The notes under the pieces: model-generated | Told to the model about the DNA's origin: nothing | Database searches by the model: none | The model's input: the letters and a program-made list of their open reading frames with translations, nothing else | Made by a program: the position numbers and the translations under genes | Source of the DNA: Arctopsyche grandis | Lineage: Eukaryota; Arthropoda; Insecta; Trichoptera; Hydropsychidae | DNA length: 64,000 nt | Direction of reading: 5' to 3' | NCBI RefSeq assembly: GCF_051622035.1 | Contig: NC_135360.1 | Coordinates: 10,034,001 to 10,098,000, forward strand | Shown: positions 27,801 through 38,692 of the stretch, piece by piece | Layout of the letters: every line of letters starts with the position of its first letter | Numbering within the stretch: the first letter of the stretch is position 1

Positions 27801-28806
27801 TTCAAAATTACCAACACGGAAGTTAGACTAAGACCTCTAGCATGCATTAGAAATCGACAAACAATAAATATTTTTAACAAAATATTTGTTTTATTTGACA
27901 TTAGAAGTTAAAATTGAATGGCGACCTTTGTTCAGCCAGCTCCCTTAATTTGGTTTTTACACCTTATATCTGATAATTGCGAAGACATCTGCATGAGTGA
28001 TATTTTAGAAGAAGGGACAATAAGCAGGCATATTTTTAAAAAGGTTTTACCACTTAAAAAAATAAGTATTATTTTTTTAAATACAAAAAAAATATTTGAA
28101 AACTTATTGACAAATTTTTGAAGACTTATTGAACCTATAATATTTTTTTCTGTTAACACAGATGGTTGTATTTGTTTCTATTTGATTGAATAAACACAAG
28201 AAAAACAAAATAATAATAATTGACTAACATATCACCTTTAATTTGGGCAGTATTACTGTATTATTAGTACTGAGAGATTTTTGTGTTTTTACTAAAAATC
28301 TTTAAAAATGGAATTAAACAAAACCATAAGACTTCGTACTGAGGTATGTGTGACTCAAAATTTTCTAAATAATATGAGTTATCAACCCTTTATGGTTTTG
28401 CACTTTGCTTCATAGCACATATACGGGTGACCGTGAAAAAGTCGAAAATATTCGTTTATCATGCATACATATGAAAAACGGCTAGTATATAAATATATCA
28501 GTGGCGTGCGGTAAAACTCTCTCTCCCCCCCATCGTACATCCTCACTTAATTTGCACGAGCAGGATACAACAGGAATAAGAGGAACAGGCTTTTCCTCCC
28601 GTATTCTGCGCGCGCACATTAAACAAGGCTGTATGACAAAAAGAGAGATAATTTCACCGCATGCCACTAATATATACATATATTATATATACATAGTACC
28701 GTTTCCCATGTACCCTTTTTTTTGAACTTTCGACTTAAGATCTTTCGATTTTCCGATATTTGCTTTTTCAACCTTTTCACTTTCGGTGCTGTGAGTTAGA
28801 CCCTAC

Positions 28807-28900
<94 letters not shown>

Positions 28901-31560
28901 TTTTTTTTTTTTTTTTAATAATGAGACTTGCTTGATTTCGTCGTGCCCTTTCGCCTATTTCCCTCTCTTTATCTCGTTCACGTTCCATGACGAAATCTCT
29001 GCCGTTGTGATTGTCGCTGTCTTCATACCGTCCCGATTGACTTACTCGACGGTCAGGTCCCTTATTACCGCCTCTAAAATATTGAAAATTGACGATTTAA
29101 TAATTTTAACAACGTTTATTACTAGCACACAGTGCAAATGTAATAAATACGCACCTGATGTGATTGAGGTCCTCTACCAAGTCTTGCGCGCCTACGTCAT
29201 GGCACTGAAAGATGTGCATCTCCGAGCGAGCACCGCCTCTTCCGCTCACCACAAACGCTAATATATTATTGTACATCTCCATCGGATCATTGGAGGTGAA
29301 TGCAGTCGGTTCTTGGATGGACGAACAAGAAAAACGCTCCATAATTGACTGAAAAGTATAAATATATATTCTATAAATTTTTTTCCATTTGTACATAAAA
29401 AAATAATTTGTGTTTATGAATTCATCATTCTGCGACATGTTGATAATATTTGTATTCGTTATCAGGAATATATGAATAGAGTGCAAGCTTAAGCTAGCCT
29501 AGTTAATTTTGTTTCATTTTAAGATAAATTTATATTTTATCATGGTGTCATTACGGGTTTTACCCCTGAGCAATACCTATGGTATTTAAATTTATACATT
29601 CAGATTTTGCCAGCAGCATGACTTGGTGGTTACGTTAATGCTAACTACCGAGAGGTTTTTTGGTTCGATTCCATGGGTTGACCTCAATTGAAATAACTTA
29701 TTCCGAGTGTTGCTGGTCAATACATATTTTCAGATCTTTTCCTATCAAAGTATGCCAATTTTGCTATCTGATTTCATTGTTGAAACGATTCCTCATCAAG
29801 TTTGCAAAAACCATCCCATTCACTATGTCACCACTATTTGAATATGATTTAAAAATTTTGAATCCATATAATTTATCACTCAGAGGCAATCCGATAATGT
29901 CATCATGGGAAAATATAAAATTGGCTATGCCGACTTTCCCAAAGTATACATAAATAAAGAATGGAAGTGCTTCAAAATCAGATCACAGTTTTTTGATGGG
30001 CAGGAACGTCACTGAACTAACAGAGTCAAGCTAATAGTATTTAGGACGGCTTTGTCAATTTGATCATGGAACCGTTTCAACAATGAAATTAGAAAATTTG
30101 TTAAACTCTGATAGAAAACGATCGACTTATTAGAACAATTTTTTTTTAAATTTATATTTTTATCATGGTGCCATTACAGATTGCCCTAAAGTGACACCTA
30201 TGGTTCTTTATGGTATATAAATTGAAATTATATTCAAACAGTGGTGAAAAATAGTAGATAGGTTGGTTGTCAACTTGGTATGGAACCGTTTCAACAATGA
30301 AATCAGATAAATTATCTAACTCTGATAGGAAACGATCGACTTGGAGTCAAATATATCCAAGTCTGAGCAGCAGCACTGCAAAAATACTCCAAATAAATTC
30401 CCTTCAATTGAGATCAACCCAGGGCTTGAACCCGGGATCCTCTCGGTGGTTAGAATTAACGCAACCACAGAGCTATATTACTGCAATTGATACATGCACA
30501 GATAAATGTTATAATAATAGAAGTAGCTTTAGGCGTTATATTGTTGTCAAGTGACGATTATCCACAGACAATCCTAAATAATTTTAGCATCAGTCGTATT
30601 TGATGCTTGGTGGTCGACGTATGTCCGATAAAAACTTCTCTGGGCAAGGGAAATGAGCAAGTGCATCGTTAAAAATTGCACGATGCATTCAAAAACACAC
30701 AATAAACAACATGGGATACATTTTTATAAGTAAATTGATCATTTAAGCAACATATTATTCAATTAACATCGTATATGAAAGCGTCGGCATTCGGCAATAG
30801 CATACGCATACGCGTACAATATTGCGTAGTTATAGAAACGGTACGCGTGTTATTGAAACAAGAAATGTATTCAAAAGGGCACTTCTATTATTATAACTAG
30901 AGACCGGAATCTGAAGGGGCTGTTTATTGTTCAAAGATTGTAAATGCATTGTTAAAGGTTTGCCGAACCTTTTTTACAAAGGATTTACAACAATGGAACA
31001 ATAGGCGGCACGTTTCTGGCCCCTTCGGATTCCGACCTCTAATTATAACATTTCTCTGTACATGCATTCCATTGTGAAACACGTTGAATGACAAGTAAAT
31101 AAAAATTGTAATTGATTTATTGTTAGCCGAGTTATATAGATAGAGGCCACGATTTATTGACGTCAATTATCTGACAAATCTTATCTGTAAATAAACACTT
31201 ACTCCACTTTCATAATCCATAATTAGAACCCACGATCCATCTAAGCAAAGTTGCATTTTCTGAGACCATATTCCTAAAAAAAAAAAAGAACAAACGAATT
31301 ATTATTTTTTTTAAATAAAATATTCAAACTTTTTGTATGCATTCATATAAAACATTCATACCATTTGTTTTTTCTAATTGAAGAAGCCTTCTCATGCCAT
31401 CAGCAGGATATACAATTCCTGTTTCTCTAGTGACGGTAAACGTAGCCAAATGTTCCACAAGATAAGCGGGACGAGAGCCCCTTCCTTCCGTAGGACCCGT
31501 GAGAGAGTCATGGAACTGCTCCTGCGAGGAGTTATAAGCCGTGCTGTTCTTGAGAGCCAT
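21416..31560 (-). CDS. EPS8 family actin regulator (arouser-like), long isoform
   Basis: Cortical-actin adaptor related to EPS8/EPS8L; family members cap and bundle actin and link Abi1/Sos1 to Rac. Coding segments, 5' to 3' on the minus strand: 31560-31362, 31273-31203, 29348-29155, 29073-29046, 27642-27515, 27428-27348, 27265-27072, 26992-26827, 26775-26659, 26497-26387, 26250-26114, 26037-25913, 24745-24605, 24470-24413, 22727-22638, 22555-22431, 21755-21564, 21484-21416. All junctions keep phase; total 2,226 nt, 741 aa. Domains: PTB, residues about 33-155 ([20 protein letters not shown]); the EPS8 central block, about 215-350 ([30 protein letters not shown]); a divergent SH3, about 493-545 ([34 protein letters not shown]); a nine-proline run near 590; and a C-terminal SAM-like effector region, about 655-741 ([37 protein letters not shown]). 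The ATG at 31560 has a good context (aacaagATGG) and lies just after a splice acceptor. The last nucleotides of the 5' UTR are open in frame, so an N-terminal extension is possible. Confidence 0.95.
21813..21876. repeat. (TA)n microsatellite, about 64 bp
   Basis: Alternating AT run in an EPS8 intron, directly beside the penultimate coding exon (ends 21755). Confidence 0.97.
21937..22143. mobile_element. Small palindromic MITE in EPS8 intron
   Basis: A perfect 21-bp inverted repeat (ccatctaacctggtatcaac) occurs at 21937-21957 and 22123-22143. The intervening DNA is itself built of repeated cagttg..aatatattttga units in both orientations, so the RNA could fold into a long rod. No coding content and no clear target duplication. 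Confidence 0.8.
24339..24470 (-). CDS. EPS8 alternative terminal exon (607-aa short isoform)
   Basis: If the donor at 24413/24412 (TTCAG|GTAACG) is not used, this exon reads on. It adds [18 protein letters not shown] then EFRYF and stops at TAA 24341-24339. The exon is then 132 nt and the protein 607 aa, ending soon after the SH3 domain and lacking the proline run and SAM-like actin-binding tail. The extension is open, well composed and in frame, which favours real use rather than chance. Relative usage cannot be judged from DNA. Confidence 0.75.
   Translation of the reverse strand, partial: DARGGSASPREAPGSSNNSGNASRSVDWVRRERLGKKGEFRYF
25000..25342 (-). mobile_element. SINE copy in EPS8 intron
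   Basis: On the minus strand: the head has box A-like tagcttggtggttacgttaa and box B-like gggttcgatcccgtgggttg, followed by the core (gactccaagtcgatcgtttc, gaaacggttcctcatcaaat) and the gggcaacccgtaatggc 3' variant. It is one of the best-preserved copies. Confidence 0.88.
28499..28669. mobile_element. MITE with CAGTGGC[G/A]TGCGGT termini
   Basis: The ends cagtggcgtgcggtaaaa and ttcaccgcatgccacta are inverted repeats, extended by matching ctctctc/agagag blocks. The interior (ttcctcccgtattctgcgcg) is shared with the centre of the foldback element at 49445-49840. The flanks are AT-rich, so a target duplication cannot be shown. Confidence 0.75.
28692..28790. repeat. Fragment related to foldback-element arm
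   Basis: The block gtaccgttt..ccatg, then ctttcgacttaagatctttc and gattttccgatatttgc, parallels the right arm of the element at 49445-49840 in the same order. Confidence 0.7.
28812..28896. repeat. (TA)n microsatellite, about 85 bp
   Basis: Alternating TA followed by a T-run, in an EPS8 intron. Confidence 0.97.
29608..29945 (+). mobile_element. SINE copy in EPS8 intron, sense orientation
   Basis: Head gacttggtggttacgttaat and ggttcgattcc (box B), then ctgctggtc-like linker, core (tttcctatcaaagtatgcca, gaaacgattcctcatcaagt) and the 3' variant with ccgataatgtcatcatggg. A minus-orientation 3' fragment (29527-29597) abuts it. Confidence 0.82.
30045..30484 (-). mobile_element. Two SINE pieces in tandem, minus orientation
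   Basis: 30045-30130 is an isolated core fragment. 30155-30484 is a nearly complete copy with head (box B-like gggttcaagccctgg on the minus strand), core and tggtgcc 3' variant. The first may be the split end of an older copy interrupted by the second. Confidence 0.8.
30898..31041. mobile_element. hAT MITE, family copy A (144 bp)
   Basis: The termini tagagaccggaatctgaagg and ccttcggattccgacctcta are near-perfect inverted repeats, flanked by identical attataac at 30890-30897 and 31042-31049. The interior is palindromic around ggtttgccgaacc and is shared with copies at 38561-38692 and 58853-58985. It sits in an EPS8 intron. Confidence 0.95.
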
Positions 31561-32801
31561 CTTGTTTCTCGAGCTTTGCGCCACGGTTGCTAATCACACA
31601 TCAGTCGATTAAAAAAAAAAAAAAGCACTATAATTTTCAACTTCCTGCAACAAACAAAAACGAAATCATATAAAAATTTATCAATCAAAACAAAACACGA
31701 TACATCAACACTATAAAAAAATAAAAATAAAAATTAGGATGAAATAAAAATCACACAAAGGACCGTAGTCGGAGACCACTTCAGCAACAATACCGGCGTG
31801 ACCTCATACCATATAATCTATAAATTAACCATGCTTCAGAAGATAAGATTACATTTTTGGATTCATCCTCGAAACAATCACCTCTTAATAATTTATATTA
31901 TTCATCTGATATCAGCTCGAGAGCAAAAAAACGAACGCACTTCATACGGTCGCACAGCATTCAACAACACTCGCCGATGCGATGATTTAAAACGCCAACA
32001 TTGTCGAAACCGAGTGATGTGATATGACGGCGAAAAATCAACATTTCGGACGTATCTAAATTAATATGCGTCGTATATTGTGTATCGTCATTATCAGAAA
32101 TGGAATTAGACGATAAAGAATCCGCGCATTCCTAAGCGTATGTACATACATATGTACATAGGTGTCGAATCAATGAGCATCGTCTGATGTTAATGTTAAA
32201 CGATGTGCCACATTTGTGCAGAATGCAGGATGAGAACTTTGATAAGATGTAAACGTAATAATTAATTCGTGTAATTTTCGCTTTAATGCCATATATAATT
32301 ATGTAGATACAAAGATACAATGCAAACGGTGAGAACTGAAACAAATCCGAATTGACCTTAGCTGTGAAATATAATACATTTGCAGCACTTACCCAGAAGC
32401 ATTTGCATTATCCGGATCGGTTTATGTGCATAAATAATAATTGCAAGCTTACTTTTCTTTATTATTTTTTGTTTTCACTGCGAACAGTCATTACGCTGTT
32501 AAAAATATTTTAACCGTAACCATTGAACAATTGTACAGCCATCCGTATGGATATAATGGCTTGGCAAACACTTACAAATCGAACAATTTTAAAATTTTCA
32601 CGTCAATTAGCGTCAATTTGCTGTTCAATTTGTATTCAGAAACTCCTGTGCACAATGAAGATTTGTATTATACATTAAATTAGAAAAATATATGTATATA
32701 ATAGGATACTTTCATGACATTATTGCAGTAAACTAGCAAAAATTATAAGAGTACATATGTGTACACACAGAAACGTACGGCACGGCATGCCTAGCAGGCT
32801 C

Positions 32802-32806
<5 letters not shown>

Positions 32807-32872
<66 letters not shown>
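32807..32872. repeat. (TA)n microsatellite, about 66 bp
   Basis: A TA run directly joined to the 3' end of the minus-strand SINE at 32873-33233, so it may have grown from the SINE tail. Confidence 0.95.
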
Positions 32873-32874
<2 letters not shown>

Positions 32875-33233
32875 GCTTTCCTCGCCAATTACAAATGCAG
32901 CATTTTTTTTAATTAAATAAATCGCTAGATTTTGATCTTAATTAATTAACGAGACATCTATGGATTTCAACTTGTACATAGATCATGTTCAAATAGTGGT
33001 GACATAGTGGGTAGGATGGTTTTTGCCGATTTGATGGAGGAACCGTTTCAACAATGAAATCAGATAAATTGGCAAACTCTGATAAGAAACGATCGACTTG
33101 GATCATAAATATCCAAGTCTGACCAGCAGCATTAACGATTATACTCGGAATAAATTCTTTTCAATGGGGATCGAACCCAGCGAGCTCTCGGTGCTTAGTA
33201 TAAACGCAACCACCGAGCCATGCTGCTGACTTA
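32873..33233 (-). mobile_element. SINE copy, near full length
   Basis: On the minus strand: tcagcagcatggctcggtgg (box A), then box B gggttcgatcccc, core with gatcgtttcttatcagagtt and gaaacggttcctccatcaaa, the agatgtctcgttaatt body, and a diverged 3' stem-loop. Confidence 0.88.
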
Positions 33234-33326
33234 TGTCATTGTTGATTCGTACGATCTTATTATTTCGAAAAGTTTCTCCTGCATTTATTCAAATATGGGA
33301 ATATACATGGGATTCTATATGTATGT

Positions 33327-33590
33327 ATACGAGCCGTTATATTTGAAAGGGGCGGAAGTCCAATTTTCAGTTCCAAAAACACTATTTCTGTTTTACTTAA
33401 TTCACAAATGGTTATCATTTCTACTAATTCGATATGTTTAAAATCTCGGAAAAGCAGAATAAAAATATAACAGGCCACCAGTGTTTTTAAATATTGTTAA
33501 ACGCAAAACATTATATTTGATATTTTGCGAGATATTTCTTGAAATGAAGAAATGTGGACTTATGCAAATTTCAAATATAATTGCTTATGA
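33327..33590. mobile_element. TIR repeat related to 49994-50425
   Basis: The left end gagccgttatatttgaaagg and the right end gtggacttatgcaaatttca resemble inverted repeats. Interior blocks (gcaaaacattatatttgata, gcgagatatttcttgaaatg) match the element at 49994-50425 on the opposite strand. Confidence 0.65.
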
Positions 33591-34074
33591 ATGAACATAC
33601 CTACATATATGTATGTTCATTTAAAAGTAGCCAAACAATCCAAAAGAGACTAATAATCATATTCAGCATACATGTGCACGGCAAAATATGTGCACGCTAA
33701 AATTGTGTAGCGGTTGCTCATCTTTCTCGAAGAGTGGGGGTAGGCCATCGTAAACTAAGCAATCCCCCCCAAGTTAAGTATTGATGTAAAATAAAATGTT
33801 TTGTATTTTTGTTTGACAGTATCGTGAACGCAGCCTACAAACCATATGATTCTACTAAGAAAAAAGCTCAAACTCAAGCATATACGTTAGTTTTATTTTA
33901 TATTTAGATCTTATATATATATATAATACATATATTATAGTTTTTAATCACCTGTATTGTTTTTATCATACGACTGCGTATTTTATCTCACAACTCACAC
34001 TGATAAAAGAGGCGTATTTTTTCAATCAATACCAAACTCTCTGGGTCCATCTAAAGTATTTCATTAAAAAATAA

Positions 34075-34305
34075 ATCTAACATATAATTTCGAAAGAGAC
34101 TTTGTATTTATTTAAGGTTTGTTGGGAGCTTCGAAAACAAAACGAAGTTTCTATGACGACAATTCAATTGGTTGAACATTATATTTTTTTCGATTCAAAT
34201 AAATTTAATAAAAAAAACAAATGAATATTTACTATTAGATTCGCCATGTTAAAGCTGTTTATATTACAAATACTGAGCGAAGCCGGGTAAAACAACTAGT
34301 ATATA
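34075..34305 (+). repeat. Dispersed repeat ending gcgaagccgggtaaaac
   Basis: Shared blocks (tataatttcgaaagagactt, caaataaatttaataaaa, aacaaatgaatatt, gccatgtt, then an aaatac/tgagcgaagccggg-like end) recur in order at about 47885-48135 and 52468-52675. It is a non-coding dispersed family. The class is uncertain; similar 3' ends are common in insect repeats. Confidence 0.65.
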
Positions 34306-34345
34306 ATATTTATACAAATATGAGCTACTACGTATGGACTAATAC

Positions 34346-34560
34346 CAGCAACATAGCTCAGTGATTAGCGTATGATGCAATTGAAGGATCGTGGATTCAA
34401 AAAATGTTGCTGGCCAGACCTTGTTTATATGTATGTATGTATGTAAATATGTGACTCCAGGTCGATCGTTTCCTATCAGAGTTTGTTAATTTATCTGACT
34501 TCAGCGTTGAAACGGTTCCAAGAATTTGTCAACTTATTTGAATATAATTCAAAGTTTATA
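34346..34560 (+). mobile_element. SINE copy, truncated
   Basis: Head aacatagctcagtgattagc (box A), gctggccagacctt linker, core gactccaggtcgatcgtttc and gaaacggttccaa. It ends before the body. Confidence 0.82.
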
Positions 34561-34999
34561 ATAATAATGTTTCAAATTTATATTACGTATATACATACTT
34601 ATGTACAAATTTGGCCAATATAATTTTTTGAATTTAAAATAAAAAAAATATTTGTTTTCTATATGTTTATGGAATTAGTGCAATAAAACACTTCTAAATA
34701 ATCTAAATATTTACGATATCAGTATTTATGACTAAACTTGAAATTTAAAACCCAAGCTTAATCTAATCCTAGTGGCGTTCAGAGAGGGAGGGGGAGGGCA
34801 ATGGTGCGACGACCCCGGGCATCCAATTCATTATTGGGGGCATTAAATTAAATTAAGAGGGGGGCTTAAATTAAAGAATGAAATAAAAGTGGATTTTCCG
34901 ATTTATGTCTACAGATCTAAATAAGAAGACATTTCAGCAAATGAAAAAAAAATCGTATCGTAATCGTAAAGAATTGATTAAAATTTGCACTTTTATTTA

Positions 35000-35825
35000 A
35001 TTTGAGCCGGTAGCATGGCTCGGTGGTTGCGTTGATACTAAGCATCGAGAGGTCGCTGGGTTCAATCCCGTGAGCTGACCGCGAATGAATATAATCTTTA
35101 ATGCTGCTGGTCAGTATGGACATTTTATTTATTTATTTTATTTTATTTTACAAATATACCAGGAAGGCTTAACAGGTAAACCCCCAAATGCGCCTTCCTG
35201 GTCCACATAATTATTACATAGATACATGTAAATCTAAATAATATCTGACATCTATGGTCAGTATTACATATATTAGAAACATCGTATTAATACGATAAAT
35301 AACGATGAATAACTTTCATGTAACAATACGAATTTTATATTCGATAAACAACCACAGAGACTTCTATGGTGAGCAATATGGCGAAACCTAAGATATAACA
35401 ATAACTAAAGGTTCGCAACAGAAAATTGGGAAGGAAACGCCAATTTTACAGGAATGGTTTCAATGAAAATCAGGAAAATTGGCAAATTCTGATAAGAAAC
35501 GATCGACTTAGACATATCAAGGTCTGGCCAACAGCGAGACTTAGCGGGGAATCGAACTCGTAACATCAAGTACGAAATAATTCAACATTCACCACTAGAC
35601 CACGCTGCTGGTTATTTTTTGATTTTTTGTAACACTTTTTTTTGTAATTTGACATTTGTAACACCAAGTCAATCGATTCCCATCAGAGTTTGCCAATTTA
35701 TCTGATTTAGTTGTTGAAACAGTTCCTCCATCAAATTAGCAAAAACCACCCTACCCACTATGCCACCACTATTGGAATATGATTTCAAAAAATTATTATC
35801 TATAACATAGATGTCTCGTTAATTT
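35000..35825 (+). mobile_element. SINE interrupted by a second SINE
   Basis: The head and linker are at 35000-35122 (catggctcggtggttgcgtt; ggttcaatcccgtg). The core and body resume at about 35650-35825 (ccaagtcaatcgattcccat, gtttgccaatttatctgatt). The break is filled by the minus-strand SINE at 35156-35615, and gacattt occurs on both sides of it (near 35118 and 35650). Confidence 0.8.
35156..35615 (-). mobile_element. SINE inserted within another SINE, near full length
   Basis: Minus strand: head ccagcagcgtggtctagtgg, box B gagttcgattccccg, core cgatcgtttcttatcagaat, and 3' stem-loop ccaggaagg...ccttcctgg at the plus-strand left side. It is complete from head to stem-loop, and therefore a later arrival than its host SINE. 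Confidence 0.85.
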
Positions 35826-36163
35826 TCTTACATACATATGTATAGTATTTGTATTATGCTTGTATGTCTGGTCACAGTGACGCGTTAGAGTATTCTGTAA
35901 TGTCACTGTAGCTAATATGTAAATAAATAAATATGTATACCTATATATAAATTTTTTGATATTGATTTTAAAGCAATTTCGAAAAAGATAGGTTTTTTTT
36001 GTATGGGACATAAAGTCGAAGAGTTGGCCCCGGGCATCACTATCCCTCTGCACGCAATCGAATGATTTTGGTTGCCGAAACCAAAAAGTAATGATTATTT
36101 CATTAGCAACTAATCTTAACACATTTTTTTTTAAATAAACTATACCAAAGTATTCTCACTTAC

Positions 36164-36700
36164 GAATCTTCCAAAGAACTGCACAACTGTTTACATGTGG
36201 ATCGAGCTCAACAATTCAACACCACTCGACTAAACAACTGCCTCCCCAGAAACAAACACAACACTACACTGACGAAATCAAACTGAAACAAACTTCATAC
36301 AATTACAATCTCGATAGCAAAAAAATACACACTAAACACAAAGTCCAACGAAATTTCATCAAACACAAAAAGAGTCATTTGTACGGAAAAATCAAAAATT
36401 TCCACGAAATTTTCTCATCAGATAAGCAAACTCCTACTGCGCCAACGGAAGATAGCCATCACAAATAAATCAATACAAACCATCCAGCAGCACAATTACA
36501 CACTTCAGTGGACACAAACCTTTCGAAACACACACACACACACACACACACTTGCTTCTTCTACTTGATTGCTTCGTACACAAGTGGTACCCACAACTAC
36601 ATACAAACACGCGAGCTGAAACGGCACAAAAAGTGATCAGAACGATGAGCGATCGCCTAATCTAAAGTGGCGATCGTTTGCGTCAATTCGATAAGCGGCA
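36164..36700 (-). promoter_or_regulatory. Candidate EPS8 5' UTR exon and promoter region
   Basis: On the minus strand a strong donor GATTC|GTAAGTG ends at 36164. The sequence upstream of it is less repetitive than its surroundings and has stops in all frames, as expected for an untranslated first exon spliced to the acceptor at 31589. An (AC)n run lies at about 36529-36551. The link to EPS8 is inferred from position, strand and splice site only. Confidence 0.4.
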
Positions 36701-38150
36701 TTCTTGGAGCACGAAACAATGAACGATTGCCCAACGAACAAACGATTACCCGACGAAACGCATCACGTATCTACATACATATGTATACATACATACATAC
36801 ACATTTATGTACGACCGGATTTCTTGTTATATCGAGACCGCAAAACCCACCCAGCGTTGATTTTGTCCCCCTAATCTCGGACGTTTACCTCCCGACCGGG
36901 CAACTTTCTACCGAGCACTTGGATCTTGGGATCTTGATACTCGTGTATTTTGGATGTTGCGGTGAGGTGAGGCCGCAACGGCGACCGGCCGAGGAATGTA
37001 GTTTGCGGTGAATGAAAATTAGCGTCGGTGTGGCATTTTAACCAACAGGTGTGGTGTGTGGTGACGCGTACCAAACTAGCGATACGCCAACGGCATACCC
37101 AATAGATTTGCAACGATCGACTCCACGTGAACTTGGAATATGTATGTGTTGGGTGCTGCTCTGCCAGACCGAACGGAACCGATTCGGAACTAAGTATCTG
37201 AATATAATATGTCTAGGAGTGAATCAATGCTAATGTGGGTGTTGGGGTGTGGCCAAAAGGTATAGGTATGCTTGTATTGTAGGAAGGGTGTACAATGCCT
37301 ATTCGAGGCATTGTAGCACTCCTGGGTGGTTGCACGTTGTCATTTCGAGTATGTATTGATAGTATGAAAGCGTGGGCCTATAAACAGATGTTTATTTTTT
37401 GGGGCGGTCCAGCCAATTTGAGAAAAGTAAAGCAGGGTTTCGTTTTCGTAAGTGAAAGTGACCCAAAACTTTTCATGAATTGAAGTTAATATTGTGTTTG
37501 GATGCAGATGCCGGTGCTTATTTTATTATATATTTCATCGTTTCGTTTATGGATTCAGCGGCGGTTTATCATACATTGAAAATAAGCGTGCGCTTGGGGC
37601 CCCCGAAATGGGCTTTTGCTACCAAAATTTACAACCTAAAAATTATTATCATTGCTCACAATACGTTCGTAAGCCAAGAATAATTGAAATTAATACTTAT
37701 TTAACATAGTATTTTAAAATAGTACCTATTTTAAATTATACCAAAAACTGTTAGTGTTTCAAGTACATAAATACAAAAAAGATGGTTTTGTAAAATCCTA
37801 ATGAAAAACCATATACTAAAAAACATGGTAAAAAACGATGATAGCATTTTTTTTACTGAAGTGGGGCCCGCAAATTTACTTGATTATCCACTGTATGGAT
37901 ACGAATGTTCTATTTAGCACTTGATGATTGAATTGGATTCGTGAATATCTATGCTTTATTTCAGTTAACTTTTCGACGAGTTTAGTTATAAATCTTGAAC
38001 ATAAGCAAATGTACTTCTAATTTCTATAAGTTTGAAAATCTGACCAATATGCATTGCAAATTTATCTTTCTACTGACAAATTTTCTGAAATGAGGCATAG
38101 TGTAGTTTTACTGAATGTTTTTCAACCAAAGAAAACTTCAATTGAACAAA
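36700..38150. other. Intergenic, GC-richer patch then AT-rich
   Basis: About 36830-37240 is clearly less AT-rich than its surroundings, but the short open frames on both strands lack recognisable similarity. It may be regulatory or promoter-proximal DNA. Nothing else is seen. Confidence 0.35.
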
Positions 38151-38159
38151 TTATTACCT

Positions 38160-38320
38160 ATAATAAGTATAATGCTAATAACTGAGGGGTCACGGGTTTG
38201 AGCCCTGACCTGGTGCTGCTGGACAAACTTTGAATGGATCAGACATTGTCAATTTATCTGATTTCACTGTTGAAACGGTTCCCACTAAATTGGCCACCTA
38301 CCCTCATTTGTCACCATTAT
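38160..38320 (+). mobile_element. SINE fragment
   Basis: Partial head (gggtcacgggtttgagccct), linker, and core (tgtcaatttatctgatttca, gaaacggttcccac). Confidence 0.75.
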
Positions 38321-38560
38321 TTTATTTATACATATATAATAACAAAAAGTATTCAGGGAACGGAACCCAAATTGAAAACGGAATCGAAATCGTCGTCATA
38401 GAAAATACGATTTTTTCGATAGCGTCACGGATGCTTCCACCCAAAACTTACATACATATAAAAAGTCTCTTTCAAAATTATATATTAGTTACTATAAATT
38501 TAAATATGTATAGTACATATTTATGTACAAATTTGGCCAAAGGTGCTCATTCGTAATAAG

Positions 38561-38692
38561 TAGAGGTAGGATAGTCACAGTGCTATTCATTGTTCCATTG
38601 TTGTAAATCGTTTGAAAAAAAGTTCGGCAAACCTTTAACAATGCATTTACAACCTTTGAACGATACGCGGCACCTTCTGGGTCCGGTGACAA
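38561..38692. mobile_element. hAT MITE, family copy B (132 bp)
   Basis: Starts tagaggtaggatagtcacag and is flanked by identical gtaataag at 38553-38560 and 38693-38700. The palindromic interior (ttgttccattgttgtaaatc ... aatgcatttacaacctttga) is nearly identical to copy C at 58853-58985. Confidence 0.95.

Larger units (their letters stand above)
34771..36062. mobile_element. Probable MITE of the cagtggcg/ccccgggc type with nested SINEs
   Basis: The left end tagtggcgttcagagagggag with gaccccgggcatcc resembles the reverse complement of the right end ggccccgggcatcac..ccctctgcacgcaa. The two SINEs inside explain most of its length. I could not identify a target duplication, so the borders are approximate. 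Confidence 0.45.

Noticed and set aside
28806..28896. Possible CRISPR-like or satellite array
   Set aside because: Simple (TA)n only; no spacers or longer repeat unit.
28930..29073. EPS8 exon continuing through the Arg/Glu-rich frame to about 28930
   Set aside because: Only the GTAAGT donor at 29045 keeps phase with the next exon (27642); later GT sites give the wrong phase.
34999..35080. Possible true tRNA genes at the gctcggtggttgcg / ggttcgatccc sites
   Set aside because: Only A and B box regions are preserved; no acceptor-stem pairing, and all continue into the shared SINE core, so they are SINE heads.
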